A DNA stretch of 64,000 bases from Deltaproteobacteria bacterium. Its GTDB lineage: Bacteria; Myxococcota; Kuafuiibacteriia; Kuafuiibacteriales; Kuafuiibacteriaceae. Positions 15,901 through 24,930 of the stretch are shown piece after piece. The stretch lies in contig JADJPE010000005.1 of NCBI GenBank assembly GCA_016713425.1, positions 6,112,501 to 6,176,500 on the forward strand, given 5' to 3'. The number at the start of each line of letters is the position of its first letter. Within the stretch, counting starts at the first letter, position 1. The position numbers and the translations under genes are program-made. The notes under the pieces are model-generated. The model was given only the letters and a program-made list of their open reading frames with translations. It had not been told where the DNA came from and did not search any database.

Positions 15901-18024
15901 ATGCGATCCCCGAACCAAACGTGGTGGCTTCTCGCCTTCTTGGCTGGCGCCGCCTTCCTATCCCGCCTCGTAGCCATCCAAGACCCCGACATTCCGTGGC
16001 ACTTGCTCCACGCCCGTTTCGTCCTCGAGCAGCGTTCAACGACGTACGCGGACTTCGTTTCATTCACGGTGCCGGGCCGCATCTATCACAACCAACCGTG
16101 GCTCGGTGAGCTCATCCTATTGGGTTTCTATCAGCTCTCCGGGTCGGCGGGCCTCGTCCTCTACACCAGTCTCGCCGCCGTCGGCGGCGTGCTTGCGACC
16201 CATCGACTGGCGAGCCTCACGAGCCATCGCGCACCGTGGTTGACGCTGCTCGTCACCGCATTGGTTGCGGGCGCCACGAACTGGCGCCTCGAACCACGAC
16301 CGATGGCGCTCTTCCCCATTCTGCTTGCGGTGGCGATGTACATCGCCGCCCGCTTTGCCGATCCCTGGGGTTCGGCGTCGGGAACACTCATTCCCAACCA
16401 CCCGGCAGGCACGCGCCCAAACGATCGCCGAACAGCCACTCGATGGGCGGCGGCCGCCATCCTGCTGTTCATCGCTTGGGCGCAAATCCACGGGAGCTAC
16501 GTCTTGTTCCCCGCGATCCTCGGCATCGCCGTCGTGGGCAAGGCGCCGAGCCTAGGCACGCAACGTACCGCGTGGCGCCTTCTGCTTCCCGCGCTCTTCG
16601 GCGTCTACTGCCTGTTCCAGTCCGAACACGTCGCCCTCGTATCGCGCGTGGCCCTCGGAGACGCCACGAACCACATCGCGGAGATGCGTCCGCTCCAGCT
16701 GAGTCAGCTCATCCCGACTTACCTCAACTCCGTGTTGTGCCTCGATGCCCTGCTCATCGTCGCGGTCGTGCGTTCCATTCGCGCCCGCCGAGTCCGCGCA
16801 TCCGACCTCGCCTACGCGGTGTTGGGCTTCGCGCTCGCGCTCACCGCCCATCGCTTCCGCGCCGCCTGGGCCGTTCTCCTCGTGCCATGGGCGAGCCGGG
16901 CCTATGCCTCCGAGCTCTTCGCCGCCCGCCATGCGCTCCCCGAGCCCGCGTGGCTCCGACGCCTCGCCGCCACGCTTGCGATCGCGACCATCCCCGTCAT
17001 CGTGGTCGGTATGATCGACCGCAACCCAGAAAGAACGTTTTCGGTCGACTTCAATCGCGACATCTACCCCGCGGATACGACGGACTTATTGAAAGCGCAT
17101 CGTGTCGAGGGCAACCTGTTCAACGTCTATGACGACGGGGGCTACCTGTCGTTCTCACTCTACCCGAAGGTCCGCATCGCCATCGACGGCCGGACACCCA
17201 CAGTCTTCGACGACGAGCTCTATTTTCTCATTCGCAGCACGCCCAACTCCGAAGCGGCCTTCGACGGCTTCGCCGAAACGTACAAACCAGACATGGCACT
17301 CATTCCTAGCTCAGCGCCCATGTGCGCCCGGCTCGCCAAACGTCCAGACTGGCGCCCTGTCTACTTCGACCATCTCAGGACGCTCTTCTTTCGTACCCCA
17401 TTCAGGGCAGACCTCCACACCATTTCGACCATCAACGCCTGCGATCCGCTGACCTCCATCGAAGACACATGTAGGTCGCCTGCCCAAGAGAGCGTCCTGC
17501 GCCTCGGCGCTGAACTCAATCGACTTTTACAACTCGCGCCCGATGCCCCAGCGATCCACATCGCGAGGGCTCGGTTCGAGCGCATGTGTGCCCATGATGC
17601 ACAGCGCGCCCGCGCCTTCGCCGACGCAGCACTCGACTCGGGAACACGCCGCGCTTCGGCCTATTTCGAGGCAGCGCTGGCACGTGCCGCCGCCCAAGAT
17701 CTTGAGGCGGCGCTTGAGGCGGCCGACCTGGCGGTCTATCTCGGCGGCGGCCCTCACGCTGCACACCTTCACGCGCTCTTGCTGAAAGACACTGGGGATC
17801 TCTTTCGCGCACGCGACGAGCTCCTCGCCCTCGAGAAGTCGGCGAAAGACGATATGCCAACCTCCGCACGCGTCGACCTTGCAGAGATCTTGCTCAAGAC
17901 GGGCGATCCCACTCTCGCGCGCCTGCAGGCCCAACGCGCCTACTGGATCAGCCGCGACACACGCGCCAAGATGCTCCTCACAGAGCTGGGTGTCGCGCCG
18001 AGCACCCCGAGCCAGCCACTCTGA
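15901..18024 (+). CDS. Polytopic GT-C-like membrane protein with C-terminal helical repeats
   Basis: A 707-residue protein. The first 340 residues hold about 9-10 hydrophobic helices. Between helices 1 and 2 lies an acidic loop, DPDIPWHLLHARFVLEQ then YHNQPWLGELI, as in integral-membrane glycosyltransferases of the GT-C fold. After residue 370 a soluble, probably extracytoplasmic domain follows. Residues about 520-700 look like TPR-type helical pairs (Ala/Leu/Arg-rich). The donor is likely lipid-linked, but substrate and reaction are unknown. It shares the strand with the flippase gene 71 bases downstream, suggesting surface polysaccharide or lipid glycosylation. Confidence 0.7.
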   Translation: MRSPNQTWWLLAFLAGAAFLSRLVAIQDPDIPWHLLHARFVLEQRSTTYADFVSFTVPGRIYHNQPWLGELILLGFYQLSGSAGLVLYTSLAAVGGVLATHRLASLTSHRAPWLTLLVTALVAGATNWRLEPRPMALFPILLAVAMYIAARFADPWGSASGTLIPNHPAGTRPNDRRTATRWAAAAILLFIAWAQIHGSYVLFPAILGIAVVGKAPSLGTQRTAWRLLLPALFGVYCLFQSEHVALVSRVALGDATNHIAEMRPLQLSQLIPTYLNSVLCLDALLIVAVVRSIRARRVRASDLAYAVLGFALALTAHRFRAAWAVLLVPWASRAYASELFAARHALPEPAWLRRLAATLAIATIPVIVVGMIDRNPERTFSVDFNRDIYPADTTDLLKAHRVEGNLFNVYDDGGYLSFSLYPKVRIAIDGRTPTVFDDELYFLIRSTPNSEAAFDGFAETYKPDMALIPSSAPMCARLAKRPDWRPVYFDHLRTLFFRTPFRADLHTISTINACDPLTSIEDTCRSPAQESVLRLGAELNRLLQLAPDAPAIHIARARFERMCAHDAQRARAFADAALDSGTRRASAYFEAALARAAAQDLEAALEAADLAVYLGGGPHAAHLHALLLKDTGDLFRARDELLALEKSAKDDMPTSARVDLAEILLKTGDPTLARLQAQRAYWISRDTRAKMLLTELGVAPSTPSQPL

Positions 18025-18095
18025 GCTCCCCGTCCTTCGTACTCGCTCAGCATTCAATCCCGGCCCAAAAGGCTGCTAGGAAACGCCAGAGAAGC

Positions 18096-19649
18096 ATGCG
18101 AGGGAGTGCACTGGTGAAGCCCGGCACCATCGCTATCCTTGTTGCAAGGCTCGTATTCCTGGTCGCCGGCTACGCGCTGGTCGTCGGCCTAACCCACTTC
18201 CTCGCGCCCGCCGACTTCGGTCTCTACAGCCTGGTGAACGGTATCGTCGCACTCGTCAACATGGTGCTGATGTCCGGTGCGATGCAAACCGTCAGCCACT
18301 TCGTTGCCGCCGACGACAACACGGCCCCTCGCCTTCGCCCGCGTTTCCTGGTCTACCAAGCGATCATTGCCGGCCTAGCTGTCGGAGGACTCGGCGCGCT
18401 GTCCTATGTCCTCCCCGGATTCTTCAAAGAGCCGTCGGTCGGACCACTCCTTCAGATCGCGCTCTTCATCCCCGCGGCATGCGCGCTCTATGCCGTCAAT
18501 GTCGGCTACCTGAACGGCCACCGTTGCTTCGTCCGTCAGGCAGCGCTCGACATTCTCTTCAGCATCCTCAAGGTCTCAGCGATGCTCACGCTGGCCGGAC
18601 TCGGATTTGGAGTGATGGGCGTCTTCGGCGGTTTTGCAATCGCAGCCATCACCAGCCTCATCGCTTCATTCCTCTTGACGCAGAACGGGGCCCCATGTCC
18701 CAGCGCGGGCGCGGTCCGCGGAGCCACGACAGGATTCGCCCCCGCCGCAGCACCCTCGGCCTCATCATCCATCGAGCGGGTCGACTTCATGCCTTTCGCC
18801 CAATATGCGGTCCCCATCATGGGGGTCGCACTCTTATTGAATGCAGTTTTTCATGCCGACCTATTCCTCCTGAAGAACCTCACCCGGAGTGCCCAGGAGA
18901 GTGGTGCCCTAACCGGCGTGTACGCCGCCGCGCAGCAGATCGCGCGCATTCCGTACTACGGCATGGGCACAGTCGGAATCATCGTGTTCCCAAGCATCGC
19001 CGCCTTGTCATCGAAACACACCGTCGATCGACCTGCGCATCGATCGAATCGAGGGCGCGTCGCCGACATCGGTTCGGCTGCGCTCGGCGGCGCCCTGAAC
19101 CTGATGCTTGGGATGTCTGCGATCGCAATGCCTCTCTCTGGCGAGCTGATGCATCTCATCTATCCCGAGCTGTACCAGGCCGGCGCAACCGCATTGGCGG
19201 TGCTCATTGCAAGCGCCGCAGCACTCACGATCCTCTACCTTGCGACAACAGTGATCAGCAGCGCCGGCTTTCCGCGCGTCTCTCTTCTATTCCTCAGCAT
19301 CACGCTCACTCTCCAAACGGCCTTCGCGCTCATGTTCATACCGAAGTGGTCGATGGTCGGTGCGGCCTTTGCGACCCTCGCCGCCTCGTCTGGTGTCGCA
19401 TGCCTCGCGCTCCGTTGGCTACGCGTGAAGCTCGACGTTCAAATCTCAGCCTTCTACCTTGCGCGCTGCTTTCTCGCGGCCTCTATTCCTGGCGCCCTGG
19501 CGTGCGCTTTTCATGCCGCCGCATTGGGCGCGTCCAGTCGTATCGCCACCCTCATCTTCTTGATGATCGATGCGATGCTGTTTATTGTCCTCAGCCTCGT
19601 GCTCGGAACGTTGCGGCCTCGGCGAAGAACAACCCCACCTAACCCGTGA
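18096..19649 (+). CDS. Wzx-like polysaccharide flippase (MOP superfamily)
   Basis: A 517-residue membrane protein with about 12-14 helices. The N-terminal pattern (VARLVFLVAGYALVVGLTHF then LAPADFGLYSLVNGIVALVN) is characteristic of the polysaccharide transporter/flippase family that moves lipid-linked oligosaccharides across the inner membrane. The FGLYSL sequence after helix 1 is the best local signature. It follows the GT-C-like gene on the same strand and is convergent with a second polytopic protein. The exact substrate cannot be inferred. Confidence 0.82.
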   Translation: MRGSALVKPGTIAILVARLVFLVAGYALVVGLTHFLAPADFGLYSLVNGIVALVNMVLMSGAMQTVSHFVAADDNTAPRLRPRFLVYQAIIAGLAVGGLGALSYVLPGFFKEPSVGPLLQIALFIPAACALYAVNVGYLNGHRCFVRQAALDILFSILKVSAMLTLAGLGFGVMGVFGGFAIAAITSLIASFLLTQNGAPCPSAGAVRGATTGFAPAAAPSASSSIERVDFMPFAQYAVPIMGVALLLNAVFHADLFLLKNLTRSAQESGALTGVYAAAQQIARIPYYGMGTVGIIVFPSIAALSSKHTVDRPAHRSNRGRVADIGSAALGGALNLMLGMSAIAMPLSGELMHLIYPELYQAGATALAVLIASAAALTILYLATTVISSAGFPRVSLLFLSITLTLQTAFALMFIPKWSMVGAAFATLAASSGVACLALRWLRVKLDVQISAFYLARCFLAASIPGALACAFHAAALGASSRIATLIFLMIDAMLFIVLSLVLGTLRPRRRTTPPNP

Positions 19650-19666
19650 CTGCTCAGCCTCCACTC

Positions 19667-21589
19667 TCATTCCTCCGGACGCCCGCCCGTCACTTGGAGC
19701 GTGCACGCCGCCACCGATGGCAAGGAAGGGCGTGCTTCCAATCGGATCTCACCCGAGAGCGCCTCTCGACACATAGAGTCGCTAGTGTCCTTGCTTGTCA
19801 CCGACAACCGAAGCGAACCGCAGTCTGGAGCCGCGAGCCACAGAGTGAGTCCGCCGGCTGGTATCTCGAGGTGCGGCGGAGTCTCGTGCTGAAGGCTCGG
19901 CGTCGGCACACCGACACGGCCAAGTTCAATGAGGAGGGGCGCCAACCCCAAGGCGGATGGAGCTGAGTGGATTAGCCGAACTCCTATGCGGCATAGGCGT
20001 GGTTCAAGAATGGAGAGCCGGCCGTGCTCAAAGACCGGTTCGTAGCCCCGCCGTCGAAAAACATCGCGGAGCTCGGGGTCGCCAGTGAAGAGAATGACAT
20101 CTTGATAGTTACGCCCCGAGTACGCGAGCAACTCATACTGGACATGCCTTGGTGGGCAAGGCGGCGGACAACCGAGGGTCGACCGAGCAAAGCGCGGAGG
20201 AAAAGGCGGGAACATCTGCGCAGAAGGGCTCTTGAACAATATGGGATCAACCTTCGGCTCGTCCGCCCAGAGGTAAGGATCCACACCACCCTGATCGAAG
20301 AGATAGAGGTGCCCCATCATGACCAACGGCTCGGCGTGGGCAATCCGGGAATCATCAACGTCCTCGTAGATAAGGGGGAGCCGAGGTCCATCTCGACGAA
20401 TGTCAGCCTCCAGGCCGCTCAGCACTTCAGCCACGGTGGGACTTAGCGCCCGATGGTACGCGTACGACCAAGTCAGCGAATACCCGGCGAAGGTCATGAC
20501 GAGGCCCTTCACGAGCTTCTTCACTACGCCTCGATCAAGGAGCGCATCAGGAAACGCGACCGGGGCCAGCCCCAAGGGGACAAGGAGGAGACGCGGACTG
20601 AAGTAAGACCACTTGGGAAGATCGAACGGAGACAACAGAAACAAGAGCAGCGCGCCGCCCGACAGTAGGACGACCCACGTCTGTTCTACGCGCAGTGGAG
20701 GAAACCGGCAGCGTCGTCCGACGAGAACATACACAAGCCCGGTCAGTGCACAGGCAACACAAAGCACGGTCGCAATCATCGCTCGCACGGGGTCCCCACC
20801 AAGGAACGTCTCGCTGAGATCGATCAGACGCTGTGTCACCGAATGCCACTCGACTTTACCTTGCAAATCGGCGCCAACCCCGGCGAATCGATCGAACGAC
20901 CAGACAAACACCAGGCCGAGAATTGCCGTGGGCAGTCCCATGATCGCAATCCAGCCCAGGCCCCGAAGTCTTTCCGACGACCAGGACCGAAGGAGCACCA
21001 ACAGAGCCGCCATCGTCACTGCATACGCGCCAGCGAAAAGGTGGACGTAGGACGCGAGCAAAAAAGCCGCGCCGAAGAGCGACGAGGTCCAAAGCGAGAG
21101 CCTCGGCTTCCGAACCAGAGCCCCAAGGATGGCAAGCGACATCGCCGACGCCATGAAGAACTCGAAGAACCCCATGTAGAAGGCCCACGGAAGGGCGAAC
21201 GCAAAGCCGAGGAAGCCAGACGGTGACCTCGCCGCGACGCCGGACGAAAGATACATATATCCAAGCGCAAACGAGAGAGACAGCAGGTACAACGTGAGGC
21301 TAAAGCCAGACTGCCAGCCGAACGCCGAAACAAGCGGACCGCAAACAATCGAAAAACCTGCAGACGACAGCGGAGATCCCACCTGAAGATACGCATGGAG
21401 AAAGCTCGTTGGGTCGCTCAACCGCTCGCGAAGCACGCAGCCGGCGAGATGATTTGGTCCATCGTGCGTCGGAATGTATCGAACCGAGAAGATGGCGAGC
21501 GCGAGGAGCAGACAGCCGAAAGCGACCCCAACAAAGTCTGGGACGCCCAGCGGGCGACCGACCCTCGCTAATATGGGTCGCATTCCCAC
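19667..21589 (-). CDS. Large polytopic membrane protein, possibly a GT-C glycosyltransferase
   Basis: A 640-residue protein with about 10 hydrophobic segments in the first 400 residues and a soluble C-terminal region of about 240. After the first helix comes YIPTHDGPNHLAG; an acidic His-containing loop at this position is typical of GT-C enzymes. MGFFEFFMASAMSLAILGAL and the many aromatic residues at helix ends fit that view. No catalytic assignment is possible. Its gene is convergent with the flippase gene (17 bases apart) and heads in the same direction as the pilin genes behind it. A link to surface glycan or pilin glycosylation is only a guess. Confidence 0.65.
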   Translation of the reverse strand: MGMRPILARVGRPLGVPDFVGVAFGCLLLALAIFSVRYIPTHDGPNHLAGCVLRERLSDPTSFLHAYLQVGSPLSSAGFSIVCGPLVSAFGWQSGFSLTLYLLSLSFALGYMYLSSGVAARSPSGFLGFAFALPWAFYMGFFEFFMASAMSLAILGALVRKPRLSLWTSSLFGAAFLLASYVHLFAGAYAVTMAALLVLLRSWSSERLRGLGWIAIMGLPTAILGLVFVWSFDRFAGVGADLQGKVEWHSVTQRLIDLSETFLGGDPVRAMIATVLCVACALTGLVYVLVGRRCRFPPLRVEQTWVVLLSGGALLLFLLSPFDLPKWSYFSPRLLLVPLGLAPVAFPDALLDRGVVKKLVKGLVMTFAGYSLTWSYAYHRALSPTVAEVLSGLEADIRRDGPRLPLIYEDVDDSRIAHAEPLVMMGHLYLFDQGGVDPYLWADEPKVDPILFKSPSAQMFPPFPPRFARSTLGCPPPCPPRHVQYELLAYSGRNYQDVILFTGDPELRDVFRRRGYEPVFEHGRLSILEPRLCRIGVRLIHSAPSALGLAPLLIELGRVGVPTPSLQHETPPHLEIPAGGLTLWLAAPDCGSLRLSVTSKDTSDSMCREALSGEIRLEARPSLPSVAACTLQVTGGRPEE

Positions 21590-21628
21590 CTATACAGTTC
21601 GCCTCTGATGACTTTGGTGAGGATGAAC

Positions 21629-22201
21629 TCAAAAGACTGCGACCGAAACACGAACGGCGTCCAGAGGGAAGTTGGATACCGTCCCGCTGCTGCACGTCGC
21701 AAGCGTTGCGCCATCGCCATCCTCGTCCGTTCCATAGATCATCTCGAAGCGGTTGGCGTCTCCGTCCAGGTCACCCTCTGCGCAACATGCGAACTCACTG
21801 GTCCCCGCACCTACCTGATAGGTCGCAGTGCACGAATACTCGAAGTAAACCATGGTGGTCGAGGGGCGAACGGAAAGATCTTCGAAAGTTTTCGCTGTCG
21901 GCGGGCCGGGCCAACCCGGGCAAACCTCGTTGACCCCAGACACGGCCGAGTCCCACGCTCTCGGCACCGGCCCAGGTACACCTACGGCCGGAGCCCTAGA
22001 GACAGCAGCAAAGCAGTCGAAGGTCGCGAAGTGGGTGAACTGGGCGTTCTTGGCCACCGTCATCATTGTGTAGCCTTCGGCCTGCCGCGCACGCAAGACG
22101 AACGTGGTGTACCGTGGAATCGCGATGGCCGCCAACACGGCGATGATCGCGACAACGATCATCAGCTCAATTAGCGAGAATCCTGACGCTCGACGACGCA
22201 T
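21629..22201 (-). CDS. Type IV pilin, second copy (PilA-like)
   Basis: A 190-residue prepilin. The short leader MRRRASG is followed by FSLIELMIVVAIIAVLAAIA, a textbook type III signal: cleavage after Gly7 by PilD, Phe+1 and Glu+5. The C-terminal domain has several Cys, including an adjacent pair in ACCAEGDLDGD. The acidic motifs DLDGD and DEDGDG resemble calcium-binding loops. The frame continues upstream to 22282, but the leader fixes the start at 22201. It lies 119 bases downstream of the first pilin gene with a terminator-like hairpin between, so it may be expressed at a lower level or separately. Confidence 0.88.
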   Translation of the reverse strand: MRRRASGFSLIELMIVVAIIAVLAAIAIPRYTTFVLRARQAEGYTMMTVAKNAQFTHFATFDCFAAVSRAPAVGVPGPVPRAWDSAVSGVNEVCPGWPGPPTAKTFEDLSVRPSTTMVYFEYSCTATYQVGAGTSEFACCAEGDLDGDANRFEMIYGTDEDGDGATLATCSSGTVSNFPLDAVRVSVAVF

Positions 22202-22248
22202 TGCTTCCCCAGTCTCAAGATGAGAGGTGACGACGTGACCATCGCGAA

Positions 22249-22284
22249 CGCAGAAAGCATGGCGTGGATCTACCCACGCCACGC
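22249..22284 (-). terminator. Intrinsic-terminator-like hairpin between the two pilin genes
   Basis: On the minus strand an 11-base stem (gcgtggcgtgg / ccacgccatgc, one G-T pair) with a six-base loop is followed by TTTCTG. It lies 37 bases after the first pilin stop. The short T run makes it a weak terminator; read-through into the second pilin gene is possible. Confidence 0.6.
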
Positions 22285-22320
22285 TTCCTGAGTTGGCCTG
22301 AGCCGAATCGAGATGCGCTT

Positions 22321-22905
22321 CTAGAAGTTACCGAGAATGCAATCGATCACTTCCCACGCCGCGTTCGTGTTGACGCAGGTCGGTGCAACCCCAGAAGCAG
22401 GCGCGTTGACGCCTGACGTCTCACCCACCCTGTTCGCGCTGAACAACGCAAACTCGCCGTTGTTGCCATCGCCATCCAAGTCGCCCACCGCACCGGCCGT
22501 GAACTCAGCAGGATTGGCGCCAGCCAGGACCGATGGCGCATCATAGGAGTAGTACACGTTGCCCGCTGGCGCATACCCGATACACGTGAACTCTGTGCAC
22601 TGGTCGGTCGCGGTTCGGTTGCAGCCGCCAGGGCAGGCAGTGTTGTCCCAAGGCTGCTTGATCGTGCTGACCGCACCGGCCGGATTGCCGACGGTAATGT
22701 TGGCGTAGTTGTCCTCGGTGGCCTTGAACGACTCCTGGGTCGTCTTGATGCCGCCGATGTTCGTCCTCGCCTCGGAGGTCTTCGAACGAAGCTGATAACG
22801 GATGAAATTCGGGATGGCAATGGCAGCCAGAATGCCGATAATCGCGACGACGATCATCAGTTCAATAAGTGTGAATCCCTTGAGGTTCTTGCTGGTAATC
22901 TTCAC
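22321..22905 (-). CDS. pilA: Type IV major pilin candidate
   Basis: A 194-residue prepilin. The leader VKITSKNLKG (GTG start) precedes FTLIELMIVVAIIGILAAIA, the conserved N-terminal helix with Glu+5. GTG at 22905 is chosen because GGAGAGGA lies at a suitable distance upstream and the leader ends in Gly; the frame extends further but not plausibly. The globular part contains Cys residues for disulfides and AVGDLDGDGNNGEF, an acidic turn also seen in the second pilin. A sigma-54-type promoter lies 63 bases upstream. Its position first after the promoter suggests this is the major pilin subunit. Confidence 0.92.
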   Translation of the reverse strand: MKITSKNLKGFTLIELMIVVAIIGILAAIAIPNFIRYQLRSKTSEARTNIGGIKTTQESFKATEDNYANITVGNPAGAVSTIKQPWDNTACPGGCNRTATDQCTEFTCIGYAPAGNVYYSYDAPSVLAGANPAEFTAGAVGDLDGDGNNGEFALFSANRVGETSGVNAPASGVAPTCVNTNAAWEVIDCILGNF

Positions 22906-22967
22906 GATGTTTGGTCCTCTCCTGTTAGTCTTGGTCGCTCGAACTCTGAGCAAGCGCCCAACGAGGA

Positions 22968-22983
22968 TGCAGTCGTCGTGCCA
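22968..22983 (-). promoter_or_regulatory. Sigma-54 (RpoN) promoter upstream of pilA
   Basis: The minus strand reads TGGCACGACGACTGCA: the -24 box TGGCACG, then four bases, then CTGCA at -12. The GG and GC doublets are separated by exactly ten bases, as sigma-54 requires. The only deviation from TGGCACGNNNNTTGCA is C for the first T of the -12 box. Predicted transcription would begin near 22957, about 50 bases before the GTG start. A sigma-54 activator (PilR) is encoded at 28.5 kb, and pilA is sigma-54-dependent in Myxococcus. Confidence 0.8.
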
Positions 22984-23197
22984 TGCCCAGCAAGCTTTCG
23001 GATGACGCAGCGGGTGCCCAAGAATGTCGACCGATGCCGACAAGTCCTGTTTCCCAAGACCAGACGTGCCGTCTCGGAGTATGATAGCAGATGCCGCCGG
23101 CGCGTACCCGACGCCGTGCACTCACAGAAGTGACTGACCGCCGTACGATGCGCACAGTCCCGCGACAACACAAGCCTCACATCCTGGATCTGGATCC

Positions 23198-23962
23198 TTA
23201 GATCATCTCGCGGCGGCTGAGGATTAGGCTCGCAAGCGCGACAAGGAATACCGAGTATACAGCGCCGTAAGAAAGCGCACCGACAACCTCCCAAACGCCG
23301 AGGTGTTGACCGTAGATCGCAGCTTGACGAAAGTTGAGCCTCTCCAGGCTAGGCAACGCATAGTACACAGCCGTCGTGAGTGCTCGAACGGAAGGCTCAG
23401 CCTTCGCCGTCAGGCGTACCAGGTCGTCCGACGTCGCCGCAGCAATCCAGAGGCCAAAGCCAATCCCAGAGCTCAAGGTAGGCGTCGAGAAGGCCGACAG
23501 CACGAGACCTATGCCACCCAGGAGCATCGCCTCAGGAAGCGCCGCCGCAACCGCGACGACGTCGGGCCAAGTGATGGAGCCACCGGCCGCCGTCAGCGTC
23601 AGAAAGTAAACACCCGTGAGCCCGAAAAGCGCGAGCCCCAGCGCAGACACCAATCCAAGATAACGTCCAGCGACGTAGCGAACCCGCCCAACGGGACGAG
23701 CAAGCACGACAAACAAGGTTTTCTTGTCGATCTCTTCGTGAATCAACCCAACCCCGACCAAGAGCGCGATCAAATCGAGTGAAATACAGACGCCCGAGAG
23801 GCCAATGCTCCGAACGACTCGGTCAGGGTAGCCAAAAGTGATGTTGCCCATCACCATGGATAAGATCAGCATGCCCACGCCGAAAATCGCGACGTTGTAG
23901 TACAGCCGCTGCCTCAGCGTCTGCCGGAATGTGTTGAACGCGATAAGGCCGATGACTCTCAT
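23198..23962 (-). CDS. pilI: ABC transporter permease, PilI-like
   Basis: A 254-residue membrane protein with about six helices: an N-terminal helix after NTFRQTLRQRLYYN, then several more, ending in LILSRREMI. It is the ABC-2 type that works with the adjacent ATPase; EEIDKKTLFVVLARPVGR is a typical sequence between helices 2 and 3. The ATG at 23962 overlaps the ATPase stop (ATGA). In Myxococcus, pilG-pilH-pilI between pilA and pilD encode an ABC transporter needed for pilus assembly, and the order and neighbours here match. The transported substrate is not known. Confidence 0.8.
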   Translation of the reverse strand: MRVIGLIAFNTFRQTLRQRLYYNVAIFGVGMLILSMVMGNITFGYPDRVVRSIGLSGVCISLDLIALLVGVGLIHEEIDKKTLFVVLARPVGRVRYVAGRYLGLVSALGLALFGLTGVYFLTLTAAGGSITWPDVVAVAAALPEAMLLGGIGLVLSAFSTPTLSSGIGFGLWIAAATSDDLVRLTAKAEPSVRALTTAVYYALPSLERLNFRQAAIYGQHLGVWEVVGALSYGAVYSVFLVALASLILSRREMI

Positions 23963-24930
23963 AACTTTGTCGCCGAGCGCGCCTCCTTTCGGTCCGGAGC
24001 GAAAAACGCCTTCTCTCCCGAATCGGTCCCGAGCGCTCGCATGAAGATGGCTTCGAGCGTCTCCCGGCGCGGTTCGAAGCGAAGGAGATCCATACCAAGC
24101 GCGGACGCCTCGGTCACAAACGCTCGGGCGCGGTCGATGTCCTCGAAGTCCCGAGCCCATGTGCCATCGGGCATCTCGGACAAGGCGTAACGTTCGACGA
24201 GCGTCGCCCCCGAGGCTGGCGACGGGCGCACCACCACCGAGACTTTCTCCGTCTCACTCAGAAATTCGCTAAGACGTCCCGTTCGCTGAGTCACACCTTG
24301 ATGAATAATCGACACTCGGTCGCAGGTCATCTCGACATCAGACAGGATATGCGTCGAATAGAAGATCGTGCAACCTTCGTCGCGCAGCGCAAGAATGAGA
24401 TCACGCATATCGCGACGGCCGATCGGATCGAGCCCCGTCATCGGTTCATCCAAGACAAGCAGCTGGGGCGATCCCATCAACGCTTGGGCAAGGCCGGCCC
24501 TTTGAAGCATGCCTTTGGAGTAGCCGCGGAGCCGACGATCGCAGGCGTGAGCCAAACCAACACGCTCAAGATTCTTGCGAGCCTGTTGCTCGGCCTCGTG
24601 ACGCGACAGCCCAGCAAGCCGCCCGAACCAAACCACCACCTCAAAGCCGGTGAGGTAGTCATAGAAGTTGGGATGTTCCGGCATGTAGCCTACCGCCGAA
24701 CGCCAAGCCATCGATCGAACATCATGACCGACCAGTGTCAGCGAACCACCGTCGGCACGGATCAAGTTGAGCAGCGCCTTGATCGTTGTCGTCTTGCCAG
24801 CGCCATTCGGGCCTAAGAATCCGAACACCTCGCCCCGCACAACCTCGAACGAGATATCTCGCGCTGCGACGGATCGCTTTCGACGAAACCCCGTCCGAAA
24901 GGTTTTGCGAAAGTGGTCTACTCGTATCAC
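23959..24930 (-). CDS. pilH: ABC transporter ATPase, PilH-like
   Basis: A 323-residue nucleotide-binding subunit. Walker A is GPNGAGKTTT (around residue 40), the signature is YSKGMLQRAGLAQAL, and Walker B is LLVLDEPMTGLDP, followed by the switch His in STHILSD. About 90 extra C-terminal residues after the core are typical of ABC-2 exporters with regulatory tails. The start is GTG, overlapping the stop of the upstream TPR gene by four bases (GTGA). With the permease below and the TPR protein above it forms a three-gene coupled unit in the pilus locus. Confidence 0.88.
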   Translation of the reverse strand: MIRVDHFRKTFRTGFRRKRSVAARDISFEVVRGEVFGFLGPNGAGKTTTIKALLNLIRADGGSLTLVGHDVRSMAWRSAVGYMPEHPNFYDYLTGFEVVVWFGRLAGLSRHEAEQQARKNLERVGLAHACDRRLRGYSKGMLQRAGLAQALMGSPQLLVLDEPMTGLDPIGRRDMRDLILALRDEGCTIFYSTHILSDVEMTCDRVSIIHQGVTQRTGRLSEFLSETEKVSVVVRPSPASGATLVERYALSEMPDGTWARDFEDIDRARAFVTEASALGMDLLRFEPRRETLEAIFMRALGTDSGEKAFFAPDRKEARSATKL

